A stretch of DNA of 64,000 bases, taken from assembly GCA_016463225.1 (NCBI GenBank), contig JAEMRT010000009.1, positions 1-64,000 on the forward strand, in the 5' to 3' direction. The notes below the pieces were generated by a model. That model had not been told where the DNA came from. It saw only the letters and a program-made list of their open reading frames with translations, and searched no databases. The translations under genes and the position numbers were made by a program. Origin of the DNA: Sphingopyxis sp. (GTDB lineage Bacteria; Pseudomonadota; Alphaproteobacteria; Sphingomonadales; Sphingomonadaceae). Below are positions 1 through 8,726 of the stretch, in pieces; the stretch's first letter is position 1, and each line of letters starts with the position of its first letter.

Positions 1-1
1 C

Positions 2-487
2 GACATCGAATTTCCGAACGACCTGCTCCAGGAACTCGATCGCATGGCGTTCCATGTTTACGAGACCGACGAGACGGTGACCGCGAAGGAACGCCCCATC
101 GTCGTCATCACCTCGAACAATGAAAAGGAACTGCCCGACGCCTTTCTGCGCCGCTGTTTCTTTCATTACATCAAATTCCCCGACCGCGACACGATGCACG
201 CGATCGTCGACGTCCATTTCCCCGGCATCCAGAAGATGCTGGTCAGCCGCGCGATGGACATTTTCTACGAAGTGCGCGACGTGCCGGGGCTCAAGAAAAA
301 GCCCTCGACCAGCGAGCTGATCGACTGGCTGAAGCTGCTGCTCAACGAAGACATGCCGCTCGAAGTCCTGCAGAACCGCGACGTTGGCAAGGCGATCCCG
401 CCGCTGCACGGTGCGCTGCTCAAGAACGAGCAGGATGTGATGCTGTTCGAAAAGCTGGCCTTCATGGCGCGCCGTCAGGGGAGCTGA
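2..487 (+). CDS. MoxR-type AAA+ ATPase, C-terminal part (gene starts outside the window)
   Basis: The reading frame is open from base 2, so only the C-terminal 161 residues are here. The visible part reads through ITSNNEKELPDAFLRRC, which matches the sensor-1/arginine-finger stretch of MoxR AAA+ ATPases, followed by the helical lid. MoxR proteins are chaperone-like ATPases that usually act with a von Willebrand factor A protein to assemble or activate metalloenzymes. A CoxE-like VWA protein lies 2.9 kb downstream on the same strand, and is the probable partner. The Walker A and B motifs must lie upstream of the window. Confidence 0.85.
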   Translation, partial: DIEFPNDLLQELDRMAFHVYETDETVTAKERPIVVITSNNEKELPDAFLRRCFFHYIKFPDRDTMHAIVDVHFPGIQKMLVSRAMDIFYEVRDVPGLKKKPSTSELIDWLKLLLNEDMPLEVLQNRDVGKAIPPLHGALLKNEQDVMLFEKLAFMARRQGS

Positions 488-494
488 CGCCGCC

Positions 495-914
495 ATGGCG
501 TTTACCGGAAGCTGCGCCTGCGGGGCGGTGGGGGTCCAAATTCAAGGACAGCCGCTGACCGTGCGCGAATGCTGGTGCCGCCAGTGTCAAAAGCTCGCAT
601 CCGGCGGACCGACACGTAACGCGATTTTCCTGACCGCTGATATTGCGATGTCCGGCAGCGTGGCATCAAATAGCCGCATTGCTGCGAGCGGCAATGAACT
701 GACCTGGTCTTTTTGCCCCGCGTGCGGAACGCAGCTCTCTGGCGCATCGTCAGCGCGGCCCGAAATGCGCGCCGTCCGGCTGGGCTTGCTCGACAATCAT
801 GGGCTGACGCCGACGGTTGCCATCTGGACCAGCGAGGCACCTGCCGGGACGATTATCGATCCCGCAATCGAGCAGTATGCGGTTCAACCGCCCGCACCGG
901 GCGCCTCGCGCTAA
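495..914 (+). CDS. GFA/CENP-V family zinc protein
   Basis: This 139-residue protein has the zinc-site pattern of the GFA (glutathione-dependent formaldehyde-activating enzyme / CENP-V) fold: CACG near residue 8, CWCRQC near residue 28 and CPACG near residue 75. The family binds zinc; only a few members have a proven thiol-adduct role, so the substrate is unknown. It starts 7 bp after the MoxR gene, so co-transcription is likely. Its TAA stop overlaps the TAG stop of the convergent chemotaxis gene. Confidence 0.82.
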   Translation: MAFTGSCACGAVGVQIQGQPLTVRECWCRQCQKLASGGPTRNAIFLTADIAMSGSVASNSRIAASGNELTWSFCPACGTQLSGASSARPEMRAVRLGLLDNHGLTPTVAIWTSEAPAGTIIDPAIEQYAVQPPAPGASR

Positions 915-2308
915 AGCTGATACGCCACTTCGACGTCGCCCCAGCGACGACCATTGATCACCACCGGCGTATAGCAATTGCGCACCGTGACATAATTGGT
1001 GCCGTCGCCTTCCTGCCGATAGACCGCCATGAAGAAGGGCGCGTTGCTGCGCTTGGCGGCCTTGTCGGTTTCGTCGAACAGGATCCGGCCGTTGCGGCAA
1101 TAGGCGGTGTCGTGCGCGACCTCGCCGGTCGGGTCGCGCGAACATTCGGTGATGTGCGTCGGCAGAAAACCGTTCATGTCGCCGGCCGACGACATCTTTA
1201 CATTGGGATGGTTGGCGACGACATCGTCGAACAGCGGCCGCCAATTGGCATCGGCCCAGTCGCAGAGCGTGGTGCGGAACCGTTCGGGGTTGGACCCCGG
1301 CACGCGGACATAGTTGGTGTCGAACAATTGCTCCATCGTCAGTTCGCCGTTCGCGATCGCCTGCTCGGCAAGCGCGACAAACGTATCGCGCACCTTGGCG
1401 GCGAGTTCGACGACCGCTGAATCCTGCGGGCTGACGCCAGCCGAAATCACGGCGTTGAACATGCGGTTCGACACATGCTCCATCGACAGGATCGATGTGC
1501 GCGTATCTTCCAGCGTCGAACGATTGTCGCGTACCGACCCGACGACGCGGTCGACCGCCTCGCGGACTTTCGCGCCGTTGGCATGCACCATCGCGCTCGA
1601 TTGCGCGATGCGGTCGCTCTGATCGTCGAGCAGCGCAACGAGGTGCGTCGCGTCGTGGAGCGCGTCGGTGATCGTTTCGAACTGCGCCTCGGCGCGGCCC
1701 GATTGCTCAACCCCCGCCTGGATTTCGGTCACCAGCCCGCCCGCCTCGGCGGCAAGGCTGCCGATGCTGCGGCGGATTTCGTCGGTCGCGCCGCGCGTAT
1801 TCTGCGCCAGCTTCTTCACTTCGGCGGCGACGACGGCAAAGGTGCGCCCGGCATCGCCGGCGCGTTCGGCCTCGATCGCCGCGTTCAATGCGAGCATGTT
1901 CGTGGTCTTGGCGATCTGCTCGATCGACTGGCTGACCTGCTGCACCTGCTCCATCACCGCGGCGAAATTGGTGACATGCGTGCCGAGCCGCGCGACAAGG
2001 TCGATGACCGAGCGGAATTCGGTGACCGCGGCGTTGACGCGATCGGCACCGGCATCGAGCTGTTCGCACGCGCGCGCCGACAGCAATTTGGCTTCGTCGG
2101 TCGAATCGGCAATCTGGCGCTGGTCCGATTCCAGGCTGACAACAAAATCCTCGAGCCGACCGAGTTCGTCGATCTGGCGGTCCATCTGGCCCGTCGCACG
2201 CTTGATGCGCCCCGCCGCCTCGCTACACCCCACGGCGAGTTCGCCGCAGTCGCTGGCGACCGACTGGTCAAGCACCGGTCCCGCCGGATTGATCGGATCA
2301 TATTTCAT
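911..2308 (-). CDS. Soluble methyl-accepting chemotaxis protein
   Basis: This 465-residue protein has no membrane segment or HAMP domain, so it is probably a cytoplasmic receptor. Residues about 60-330 are a long coiled coil with the MCP signalling hairpin (core [17 protein letters not shown]), the region that contacts CheA and CheW. The C-terminal 150 residues, containing [18 protein letters not shown] and ending in [13 protein letters not shown], look like a PAS-like sensory domain, as in alphaproteobacterial receptors with an inverted domain order. I chose the ATG at 2308 (MKYDP) over the GTG 12 bp upstream. The ligand is unknown. Confidence 0.85.
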   Translation of the reverse strand: MKYDPINPAGPVLDQSVASDCGELAVGCSEAAGRIKRATGQMDRQIDELGRLEDFVVSLESDQRQIADSTDEAKLLSARACEQLDAGADRVNAAVTEFRSVIDLVARLGTHVTNFAAVMEQVQQVSQSIEQIAKTTNMLALNAAIEAERAGDAGRTFAVVAAEVKKLAQNTRGATDEIRRSIGSLAAEAGGLVTEIQAGVEQSGRAEAQFETITDALHDATHLVALLDDQSDRIAQSSAMVHANGAKVREAVDRVVGSVRDNRSTLEDTRTSILSMEHVSNRMFNAVISAGVSPQDSAVVELAAKVRDTFVALAEQAIANGELTMEQLFDTNYVRVPGSNPERFRTTLCDWADANWRPLFDDVVANHPNVKMSSAGDMNGFLPTHITECSRDPTGEVAHDTAYCRNGRILFDETDKAAKRSNAPFFMAVYRQEGDGTNYVTVRNCYTPVVINGRRWGDVEVAYQL

Positions 2309-2660
2309 GCGCGCACCCACCCAAAGAACATCGACGGGTCATGCCGGATAATGGTTAACGGCGCGTCAATGGCTTGTTTGCCAGACCGCGTGGCGATTCA
2401 AAGTTCAGGAAAGTTCAGCCTTATGCGCGGCGCGATTTGGCACCCGTGCTGTGCTGGCGGCGTTGCTTTCGCCGCCAGCAGTCGACCGGCTTGTCCCTTG
2501 TATGAAAGCGCCAGATGAAGGGTGGCACCGCCGAAAAATGTAGGAAAGAGAAATGTGGAGGCGATGTCGGTTTTGGGGTGGGAAACGGACATCAATCGCG
2601 GTAGTATTTCGCAGTTGGACAATAGCGAGGCTAATGTTCACGTGGACGGATGGTGAGCCG
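2309..2660. other. Intergenic region between the chemotaxis receptor and the Sel1-like gene
   Basis: About 350 bp without a convincing gene. It should hold the divergent promoters of the two neighbours. An in-frame upstream ATG at 2553 could extend the Sel1-like protein, but the extra 36 residues look like translated spacer. Confidence 0.5.
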
Positions 2661-3314
2661 ATGATCCGCGAGACGCGTGATGAAGAGTGGGATCGTCTTT
2701 GGGCGCAGTCCGATGCTTGGGAGCGAGCCAGTTCCAACCAAATCGAGCTTCTTTCCGAGGAGAGCGATCATAGTTGGGACCTGATCCAGCATGCCGGTAA
2801 GATTGCCGAAGAAGATCCGGCAGCTTCTTTCCAACTATATCTCGAGGCTGTGGATGGCGGCTCAGCTTGGTCGATGGAAAAGGTTGGGTGGCACTATTGG
2901 ACTGGCACCGGAGTAGCCGCCGATCCGGATATGGCCTTGAAATATTACCATCGTGCCATCGGCGCGGGGTCGTGGATGGCTACGCTTTATTACGCCCGCC
3001 TGCTTGCCGAACTGGGGCATTATGATGCTTGCGAAATCACCCTGAACGACGGGGTCGCGTCGGGTTTCATACCGGCCTATTTCTGGCTTGGTTGGAGCCG
3101 CTACACGCGGTCGAAGACGTCCTTGGCGCGCAGACAGGTCCGCCCCCTAATGGAACACGCCGCTGAAGAAGGGCATCCGATGGCGAAGCTCTTCCTCGCC
3201 CGATGGATGGCGCGCGGGTATTTTGGCCTCCATAATATTCCGCGTGGTTGGGTGTCCGTTGTGCGATTGGCCGCGAGTTCTGCTGCCGCCGAAAGATCAA
3301 CCGCCCCCGCCTAA
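2661..3314 (+). CDS. Sel1-like repeat protein
   Basis: A 217-residue protein whose middle contains two to three Sel1-like helical repeats (for example WSMEKVGWHYWTGTGV near residue 70 and MALKYYHRAIGAGSWMA). Sel1 repeats are TPR-like scaffolds for protein contacts. No signal peptide is visible. I chose the ATG at 2661 (MIRETRDEEW), preceded by GGTGAG, over the upstream ATG at 2553. The tail becomes low-complexity (AASSAAAERSTAPA), so the reading frame may have been altered near the end. Its role is unknown, and it is orphaned between the two halves of the MoxR/VWA system. Confidence 0.65.
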   Translation: MIRETRDEEWDRLWAQSDAWERASSNQIELLSEESDHSWDLIQHAGKIAEEDPAASFQLYLEAVDGGSAWSMEKVGWHYWTGTGVAADPDMALKYYHRAIGAGSWMATLYYARLLAELGHYDACEITLNDGVASGFIPAYFWLGWSRYTRSKTSLARRQVRPLMEHAAEEGHPMAKLFLARWMARGYFGLHNIPRGWVSVVRLAASSAAAERSTAPA

Positions 3315-3422
3315 CGTCCGCTATTGGTCGAAACCCGCCATCGCGTCCATGCGCCAGCACGCGCGACTTTCCGTTTACGTAAAGGGATTGCACCCCACGC
3401 CGCGACGCGATAACCCTCCCCC

Positions 3423-4601
3423 ATGTTTTTCGGCTTCCTCGACGAGCTTCGCGCCGCGGGCATTCCCGCCAGCCTGAAAGAGCATCTGATGCTGCTGGAG
3501 GCGCTCGACCGCGAGGTGATCGATCGCAGCCCCGAGCAATTTTATTACCTGTCGCGTGCGATCTACGTGAAAGACGAAGGTCTGCTCGACCGTTTCGACC
3601 AGGTCTTCAACAAAGTCTTCAAGGGCATCATTTCCGATTACGGCCAGAACCCGGTCGACGTCCCTGCCGACTGGTTGAAGGCGGTCGCTGAGAAATTCCT
3701 GACGCCCGAGGAAATGGCCGCGATCGAATCGCTCGGCGACTGGGACAAGATCATGGAGACGCTGAAAGAGCGGCTCGAAGAACAGCAAAAGCGCCACGAG
3801 GGCGGCAGCAAGTGGATTGGCACCGGCGGCACCTCGCCCTTCGGCAATTCGGGCTACAATCCCGAGGGCGTCCGGATCGGCGGCGAGAGCAAGCACAAGC
3901 GCGCACTGAAAGTGTGGGAAAAGCGCGAGTTCGCCAATCTCGACAACACCAAGGAACTCGGCACCCGCAACATCAAGATCGCGCTGCGCCGGCTGCGCAA
4001 ATTCGCGCGCGAGGGCGCCGCCGACGAACTCGACATTCCGGGCACGATCGACGGCACCGCGCGGCAGGGCTGGCTCGACATCCGGATGCGCCCCGAACGG
4101 CGCAATGCGGTCAAGCTGCTGCTGTTCCTCGACGTCGGCGGATCGATGGATCCGTTCATCAAGCTGTGCGAAGAATTGTTCAGCGCCGCGACGACCGAAT
4201 TCAAGAATCTCGAATTCTTCTATTTCCACAATTGCCCGTATGAAGGCGTGTGGAAGGACAACAAGCGCCGCTGGTCCGAACGCCACCAGATGTGGGACAT
4301 CCTGCACAAATATGGCCATGACTATAAGGTGATCTTCGTCGGCGACGCATCGATGAGCGCGTATGAAATCACCCATCCGGGTGGCAGCGTCGAACATTTC
4401 AACGAGGAATCGGGCGCGGTGTGGCTCGGCCGGATCACCAAAGTCTATCCCGCCGCGGTGTGGCTGAACCCGGTGCCCGAGGCGCACTGGGGCTACACCC
4501 AGTCGGTGAAGCTGATCAAACAGCTGATGAACGACCGCATGTATCCGCTCAGCCTAGAGGGGCTCGACAAGGCGACGCGCGAGTTGACGCGTAAGCATTG
4601 A
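3423..4601 (+). CDS. CoxE-like VWA domain protein
   Basis: A 392-residue member of the CoxE-like family (COG3552 type). The N-terminal 200 residues are the helical CoxE-like part. The C-terminal part is a VWA fold starting with LLLFLDVGGSMDPF. The metal-ion-dependent adhesion motif DxSxS reads DVGGS, so its first serine is a glycine. These proteins partner MoxR ATPases in metal-cofactor enzyme maturation, as CoxE does with CoxD. The MoxR gene here is just upstream, separated by GFA, chemotaxis and Sel1 genes. Confidence 0.85.
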   Translation: MFFGFLDELRAAGIPASLKEHLMLLEALDREVIDRSPEQFYYLSRAIYVKDEGLLDRFDQVFNKVFKGIISDYGQNPVDVPADWLKAVAEKFLTPEEMAAIESLGDWDKIMETLKERLEEQQKRHEGGSKWIGTGGTSPFGNSGYNPEGVRIGGESKHKRALKVWEKREFANLDNTKELGTRNIKIALRRLRKFAREGAADELDIPGTIDGTARQGWLDIRMRPERRNAVKLLLFLDVGGSMDPFIKLCEELFSAATTEFKNLEFFYFHNCPYEGVWKDNKRRWSERHQMWDILHKYGHDYKVIFVGDASMSAYEITHPGGSVEHFNEESGAVWLGRITKVYPAAVWLNPVPEAHWGYTQSVKLIKQLMNDRMYPLSLEGLDKATRELTRKH

Positions 4602-4650
4602 GCGGGACGGCCTGATTAGGTCGTGACGATTCCAAGCTGATCCCCTAATC

Positions 4651-4730
4651 CCGTTCGTGTCGAGCGAAGTCGAGACACCACTAGCGCGTGCGCGACCGAT
4701 GGGTGTCTCGACTTCGCTCGACACGAACGG
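4651..4730. repeat. 29-bp inverted repeat, copy 1
   Basis: Two perfect 29-bp arms (4651-4679 and 4702-4730) starting CCGTTCGTGTCGAGCG flank a 22-bp loop. A second copy with identical arms lies at 14286-14367. Just before the right arm both loops end in CCGATG. It sits between a stop codon and the next start and could terminate transcription, but its identity between copies suggests a dispersed REP-like element. Confidence 0.9.
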
Positions 4731-4756
4731 ATTTCAGAAGTTCCGCTAGGCCCGCC

Positions 4757-5563
4757 ATGATCGACCTCCCCCTCGTCACCATCCTGCTTCTCACCGGCTT
4801 CATCAACCTGATCGGCGCGCTCGCTTATGCGGCGCGCATCGCGGGGGTGCGGACGCGGCGGATTGCGATGTCGTTTGCGCTGTTCAATATCCTCGTGCTC
4901 TTTTCGCGCACCTCGAACAGCTTCCTCGGCCCCTTCCTCGCCAAACGGATCGAGACGCGATTGCATGACGGCAGCGGCGCGTCGCTGTTCATCGACATGC
5001 AGCTGGTGCTCGCCGCGGCGAGCGTCGCGACGTTGATTGGCATCTTGCTCGTGCCCACCGGACAGCGGATGTTCGCCGCCGCGATCGGCTGGTATCAGAC
5101 CAACCGTTCAACGACGAAGCTGGCGGTCAAAGCGATAAGTCCGAGCGGACTGCGCACGCTGCGCCAGTCGCTGACCGTCCCGAGCCTCGCGCACCTCAAA
5201 GGCTGGAAGATGCCCAAGGGGATCAGCTGGGGCGTGCTGATCGCCAACTGTCTTGCGCAGTCGCTGCTCGCGGTCGGCGTCGTCGCGTCGCTCTACGCCG
5301 GTTATCTGGCACCCGAGTTCCGCGTCACCGCATCGCAGCTGTCGGCACTGATCAACGGCTTCGCAACGATATTGCTGTTTGCCTTCATCGACCCGCAACT
5401 GTCGGTGATGACCGACGATGCGGTCGAAGGCAAAGTCGACGAGGCGGAGTTCCGCCGCGCGATCACTTTCATCTCGCTGAGCCGTCTGGCGGGAACGATC
5501 CTCGCGCAGGCGCTGCTGCTGCCCGCCGCGCTGCTGATCGCCTGGGTCGCCGTCTATGTCTGA
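4757..5563 (+). CDS. amj: Amj-family lipid II flippase (DUF2837)
   Basis: A 268-residue membrane protein with about six hydrophobic segments. The N-terminal half has the Amj signature: AYAARIAGVRTRRIA, then SFALFNILVLFSRTSN, closely matching the SYAVRISGVRTGR / LFNIIVLVSRT stretch of Bacillus Amj. Amj (Alternate to MurJ) moves lipid II across the inner membrane during peptidoglycan synthesis and is structurally unrelated to MurJ. The ATG at 4757 fits; the longer frame starting at 4688 only translates the inverted repeat. The gene overlaps the next by 8 bp. That it flips lipid II here is a family-based inference. Confidence 0.8.
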   Translation: MIDLPLVTILLLTGFINLIGALAYAARIAGVRTRRIAMSFALFNILVLFSRTSNSFLGPFLAKRIETRLHDGSGASLFIDMQLVLAAASVATLIGILLVPTGQRMFAAAIGWYQTNRSTTKLAVKAISPSGLRTLRQSLTVPSLAHLKGWKMPKGISWGVLIANCLAQSLLAVGVVASLYAGYLAPEFRVTASQLSALINGFATILLFAFIDPQLSVMTDDAVEGKVDEAEFRRAITFISLSRLAGTILAQALLLPAALLIAWVAVYV

Positions 5564-6413
5564 CGCGCCGCGCGGCCAGTCGCGCTTTCACGCCGTTCGG
5601 ATACGGCTGGAGGCGATGGCGGTCGAGCCCGGACCGCGCGGCTGGTTCCTCGAATTCCTCGTCTTCGGTTTCAAACAGGGTTGGGCGTGCCTGTTCGGCG
5701 GCCTGATGCTCGCGCTGCTGCTCGGCACCCATCTGTTCTGGCCCGCGGACGCGCCACTCCACCGCTATGACGCCATCACCATCGGCGCGGTGCTGATCCA
5801 GCTCGGGATGCTCGCCTTCCGGCTGGAAACGCCCAAAGAAGCGCTCGTCATCCTGATCTTTCATATCGTCGGCACGGTGATGGAATTGTTCAAAACCGCG
5901 GCGGGATCGTGGCAATATCCCGAGGCGAGCCTGCTCCACATCGGTGCGGTGCCGCTGTTCTCGGGCTTTATGTATGCCGCGGTCGGCAGCTATATCGCGC
6001 GCGTGTGGCGTATCTTCGATTTCCGTTACACGGGCTATCCGCCGGTGTGGGCCAGCTATGCCCTCGCCGCTGCGATCTACGTCAATTTCTTCGCGCATCA
6101 TTGGCTGACCGACATCCGCTGGTTCCTCTTCGCCGCGACCGCGCTGCTGTTCTGGCGCTGCCAAGTGTGGTTCCGCCCGCTCCATGTCCACCGCCGCATG
6201 CCCTTGCTCGTCGGCTGGGGGCTGGTCGCGCTGTTCATCTGGTTTGCGGAGAATATCGGGACGTTTGCGCGCGCGTGGACCTATCCCAGCCAGGATGACG
6301 GCTGGCACATGGTGGGGATCGAGAAGCTCGGCAGCTGGTACCTGCTGATGATCATCTCGTTCGTTCTGGTTAGTCTGGTGCAGCGGCCGAGGGAGCCGGA
6401 CAGCGCTCCATAG
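5556..6413 (+). CDS. DUF817 membrane protein (YoaT family)
   Basis: A 285-residue integral membrane protein with seven to eight hydrophobic stretches. It matches the DUF817/YoaT family, for example GTVMELFKTAAGSWQYPE, PLFSGFMYAAVGSYIAR and WFAENIGTFARAWTYP. Function is unknown. It overlaps amj by 8 bp and is certainly co-transcribed with it. Its TAG stop is the first three bases of the terminator hairpin at 6411-6448. Confidence 0.8.
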   Translation: MSDAPRGQSRFHAVRIRLEAMAVEPGPRGWFLEFLVFGFKQGWACLFGGLMLALLLGTHLFWPADAPLHRYDAITIGAVLIQLGMLAFRLETPKEALVILIFHIVGTVMELFKTAAGSWQYPEASLLHIGAVPLFSGFMYAAVGSYIARVWRIFDFRYTGYPPVWASYALAAAIYVNFFAHHWLTDIRWFLFAATALLFWRCQVWFRPLHVHRRMPLLVGWGLVALFIWFAENIGTFARAWTYPSQDDGWHMVGIEKLGSWYLLMIISFVLVSLVQRPREPDSAP

Positions 6414-6448
6414 CTCGTCGCCCCCGCCTTCGCGGGGGCGACGAGCTA
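6411..6448. terminator. Bidirectional hairpin terminator containing both stop codons
   Basis: Perfect 17-bp arms (TAGCTCGTCGCCCCCGC and its complement) around a CTTC loop. The plus-strand DUF817 gene stops at the first TAG of the left arm, and the minus-strand peptidase gene stops at the matching TAG of the right arm. A strong GC stem between convergent genes is a good bidirectional terminator, although no U-tract follows. Confidence 0.8.
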
Positions 6449-7693
6449 TCCAAACGGCTTGTCGATCGACGGCGGCGGTTCGCTGAACCACTGCGGCCCG
6501 CTGTCGGTCATATAGAAACAATCCTCCAGCCGGATCCCGAATTCGCCCGGAATATAGATGCCCGGTTCGTTCGAAAAACACATGCCGGGCGCCAGCTTCG
6601 TCGTTTCGCCGCGCACCAGATTGACCGGCTCGTGCCCGTCGAGGCCGATGCCGTGGCCGGTGCGGTGCGAGGTGCCGGGGAGTTTATAGTCCGGACCCCA
6701 GCCGAGGCCGGCATAGTAAGCGCGCACCGCATCGTCGACCTGCCCCGCCGGGGTGCCGAGTTTCGCCGCAGCGAAGGCGACGTCCTGCCCCTTGCGCATC
6801 TGGTCCCACACCTGCCGCTGCCGCGGGGTCGCCTTGCCGTAAACAAACGTCCGCGAGATGTCGGATTGATAGCCGTGAACGGTGGCGCCGCAGTCCATCA
6901 GCACGACCTCGCCGCTCTTCACCGCTTGCGGCTTGCCCGACCCGTGCGGATAGGCGCTCGCTTCGCCGAGCAGGATCAGCTCGAACTCGCTGCGCCCGCC
7001 GAGCGCGGTCGTTGCCGCCGCCATGATCGCGCCGATCTGGTCGGGGGTCATCCCCGCCTCGACCCGCGGCGCGGTGTGGCGATAGGCGGCGATCGTGATG
7101 TCGGCGGCGACCTGCATCAGCGCGATTTCAGCGGGTGATTTGTGCATCCGGCACCCGCGCACGACCGGCGCGCCGTTGACGACGGTCGCCTGCGGCATCG
7201 CCTTTTCCAGCCCGTCGACCGCAAAATACCGCACCGTTTCCTCGACGCCGATCTTGCCTTTCGTCAGACCGCGCTTGCCCAGCCATCCAGCCACCGCAGC
7301 AAGCGGATTGTCATCCTCGTTCCAGGTCAGCACCTCCGCTTCGACCCCTAGGCTTTCACGCACCGACGGTTCTTCGAAGAAGGGCGTCACGACCGCAAGT
7401 TCGCCTTCGCGGGTCAGCACCGCGGCGGTCAGCCGCTCGCTGCGCGACCAGCGCACCCCGGTGAAATAGATCAGGCTCGATCCCGGCTCGATCAGCAGCG
7501 CGTCCATGTCGTTCGCGCGCAGCAAATGGGTCGCCTTCGCGATCCGCGCCATGCGCTCGGCGGCGCCGATCGGAACGGCCTTTGCGGCCAGATTGGGAAG
7601 CCCGGCTGTATCGGCAGCAAGCACCGGCGCGGGCAGGGTCGCGGCGAGGCCGCCGATCGCTGCGGTGCCCAAAAATTGCCGTCGCTGCATCAT
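6446..7693 (-). CDS. Exported M24 family Xaa-Pro peptidase
   Basis: A 415-residue protein with an N-terminal twin-arginine signal (MMQRRQFLGTAAIGG, cleavage near ALA at residue 26), so it is probably exported folded through Tat. After a creatinase-type N-terminal domain comes the pita-bread M24 domain with metal ligands visible as MDCGATVHGYQSDISRT (two Asp), GHGIGLDGHE (His), NEPGIY (Glu) and RLEDC (Glu). This pattern fits aminopeptidase P/prolidase activity on Xaa-Pro bonds with two metal ions. A GGAGG ribosome site precedes the double ATG. Confidence 0.88.
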   Translation of the reverse strand: MMQRRQFLGTAAIGGLAATLPAPVLAADTAGLPNLAAKAVPIGAAERMARIAKATHLLRANDMDALLIEPGSSLIYFTGVRWSRSERLTAAVLTREGELAVVTPFFEEPSVRESLGVEAEVLTWNEDDNPLAAVAGWLGKRGLTKGKIGVEETVRYFAVDGLEKAMPQATVVNGAPVVRGCRMHKSPAEIALMQVAADITIAAYRHTAPRVEAGMTPDQIGAIMAAATTALGGRSEFELILLGEASAYPHGSGKPQAVKSGEVVLMDCGATVHGYQSDISRTFVYGKATPRQRQVWDQMRKGQDVAFAAAKLGTPAGQVDDAVRAYYAGLGWGPDYKLPGTSHRTGHGIGLDGHEPVNLVRGETTKLAPGMCFSNEPGIYIPGEFGIRLEDCFYMTDSGPQWFSEPPPSIDKPFG

Positions 7694-7706
7694 TGCTTTC
7701 CCTCCA

Positions 7707-8714
7707 TCAGTTTCGGGGCGTCATAGGTATCGATTGGATGGTATTCGGCGCCTTTTCGAAAAGGCGTCGAATCTCTTCCCCGCGGCGACCACTATATTGC
7801 CTCATCAGGTCTTGGCAGAACCGCCGGGCGGTCTGCGTCCCGGGCAGCCCCGGCTCTGCCACGATATCGGCCCATGACAGTCCATCGGAAACGCACATCA
7901 GATCTGGGAAGTCCCCCGCGTAAATTCCGTCGGAAAAATAGGTAAACAATCGTCCGCGCCGCGTCGCAACGACCGATGCGGTCCAATTATCGTCGATCAA
8001 CGGTATCGCCCACGACACAATATCCCCGGCTTCCATCACCTTCGTCGAAGCAGTGACGGGATCGAAAGGCCGATATGCCCAAGCTTTCGGCCGAACTTCC
8101 CGGATCAGCGTAACGCTGACCTCGCCTGCCGAAACCTTGTCTTCGACGACATAGTCCGGCTTTGCTTTACGGCCTTTCCACTCATCCAGCATGGCCAATC
8201 GGTCGGGCGGCGGCGGCTTGCAACCGAGGTCCGACATATACATGCCCGCCCAGTTGAGCCCGGGCGCGATCGGCCCGCCCGGAAGGCGGTCCCATCGCAT
8301 TTCCATCCGGCACAGGTCGATCTTGTCCTTCCGCTCGATCCGGCCATTGTTGTAATCGTCGAGCGACGCATAAAGGCCTAAAGGCATGACGTAGAACACG
8401 CCCTTATGGGGTGTTACCGCGCCAATGATGATCCGCGGGCGCGATGAGTCGATGGGAAAAACAGAATAAACGCCGACCTGAGGCTGATATTCTGGGTCGC
8501 GCGCTTCTTCTGCCGCCCTTTTCCGCAGCAGGCCGACGACATCACGATGGGACTGCTTCAGACGTTCGATATCGGTCCCGCCGGGGAACGGCAGCGTAAT
8601 GATCTCACGCTCGACGAAGGAGGACGCTGACGGCTCGGCCGCGCAGCTTGCGATCGGGACCGCAAACGAAAGACCGATTGCGGTCGTCAAGCTTCGCCGC
8701 CAGATCGTCGGCAT
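7707..8714 (-). CDS. Hypothetical secreted protein
   Basis: I do not recognise this 335-residue protein. It starts with an arginine-containing hydrophobic signal sequence ending in PIASCAAEPSAS. This could be a weak lipobox (IASC) or an ordinary Sec signal. The body is rich in Trp, Pro and charged residues (WDRLPGGPIAPGLNWAGMY, CKPPPPDRL) and contains four more cysteines. It sits just upstream of the M24 peptidase on the same strand, 13 bp away, so the two may be co-transcribed. A ribosome site AAGGGGGCAAAGG precedes the ATG. Confidence 0.6.
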   Translation of the reverse strand: MPTIWRRSLTTAIGLSFAVPIASCAAEPSASSFVEREIITLPFPGGTDIERLKQSHRDVVGLLRKRAAEEARDPEYQPQVGVYSVFPIDSSRPRIIIGAVTPHKGVFYVMPLGLYASLDDYNNGRIERKDKIDLCRMEMRWDRLPGGPIAPGLNWAGMYMSDLGCKPPPPDRLAMLDEWKGRKAKPDYVVEDKVSAGEVSVTLIREVRPKAWAYRPFDPVTASTKVMEAGDIVSWAIPLIDDNWTASVVATRRGRLFTYFSDGIYAGDFPDLMCVSDGLSWADIVAEPGLPGTQTARRFCQDLMRQYSGRRGEEIRRLFEKAPNTIQSIPMTPRN

Positions 8715-8726
8715 TCCTTTGCCCCC

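Noticed and set aside
1475-2518. 347-codon plus-strand frame over the chemotaxis receptor
   Set aside because: It is antisense to a clear MCP domain; Arg/His/Gly-rich translation is typical of shadow frames in GC-rich DNA.
3315-3420. GTCCGCTATTGGTCGAAACCC spacer sequence as a dispersed repeat
   Set aside because: It has the feel of a common intergenic repeat, but no second copy is in the window.
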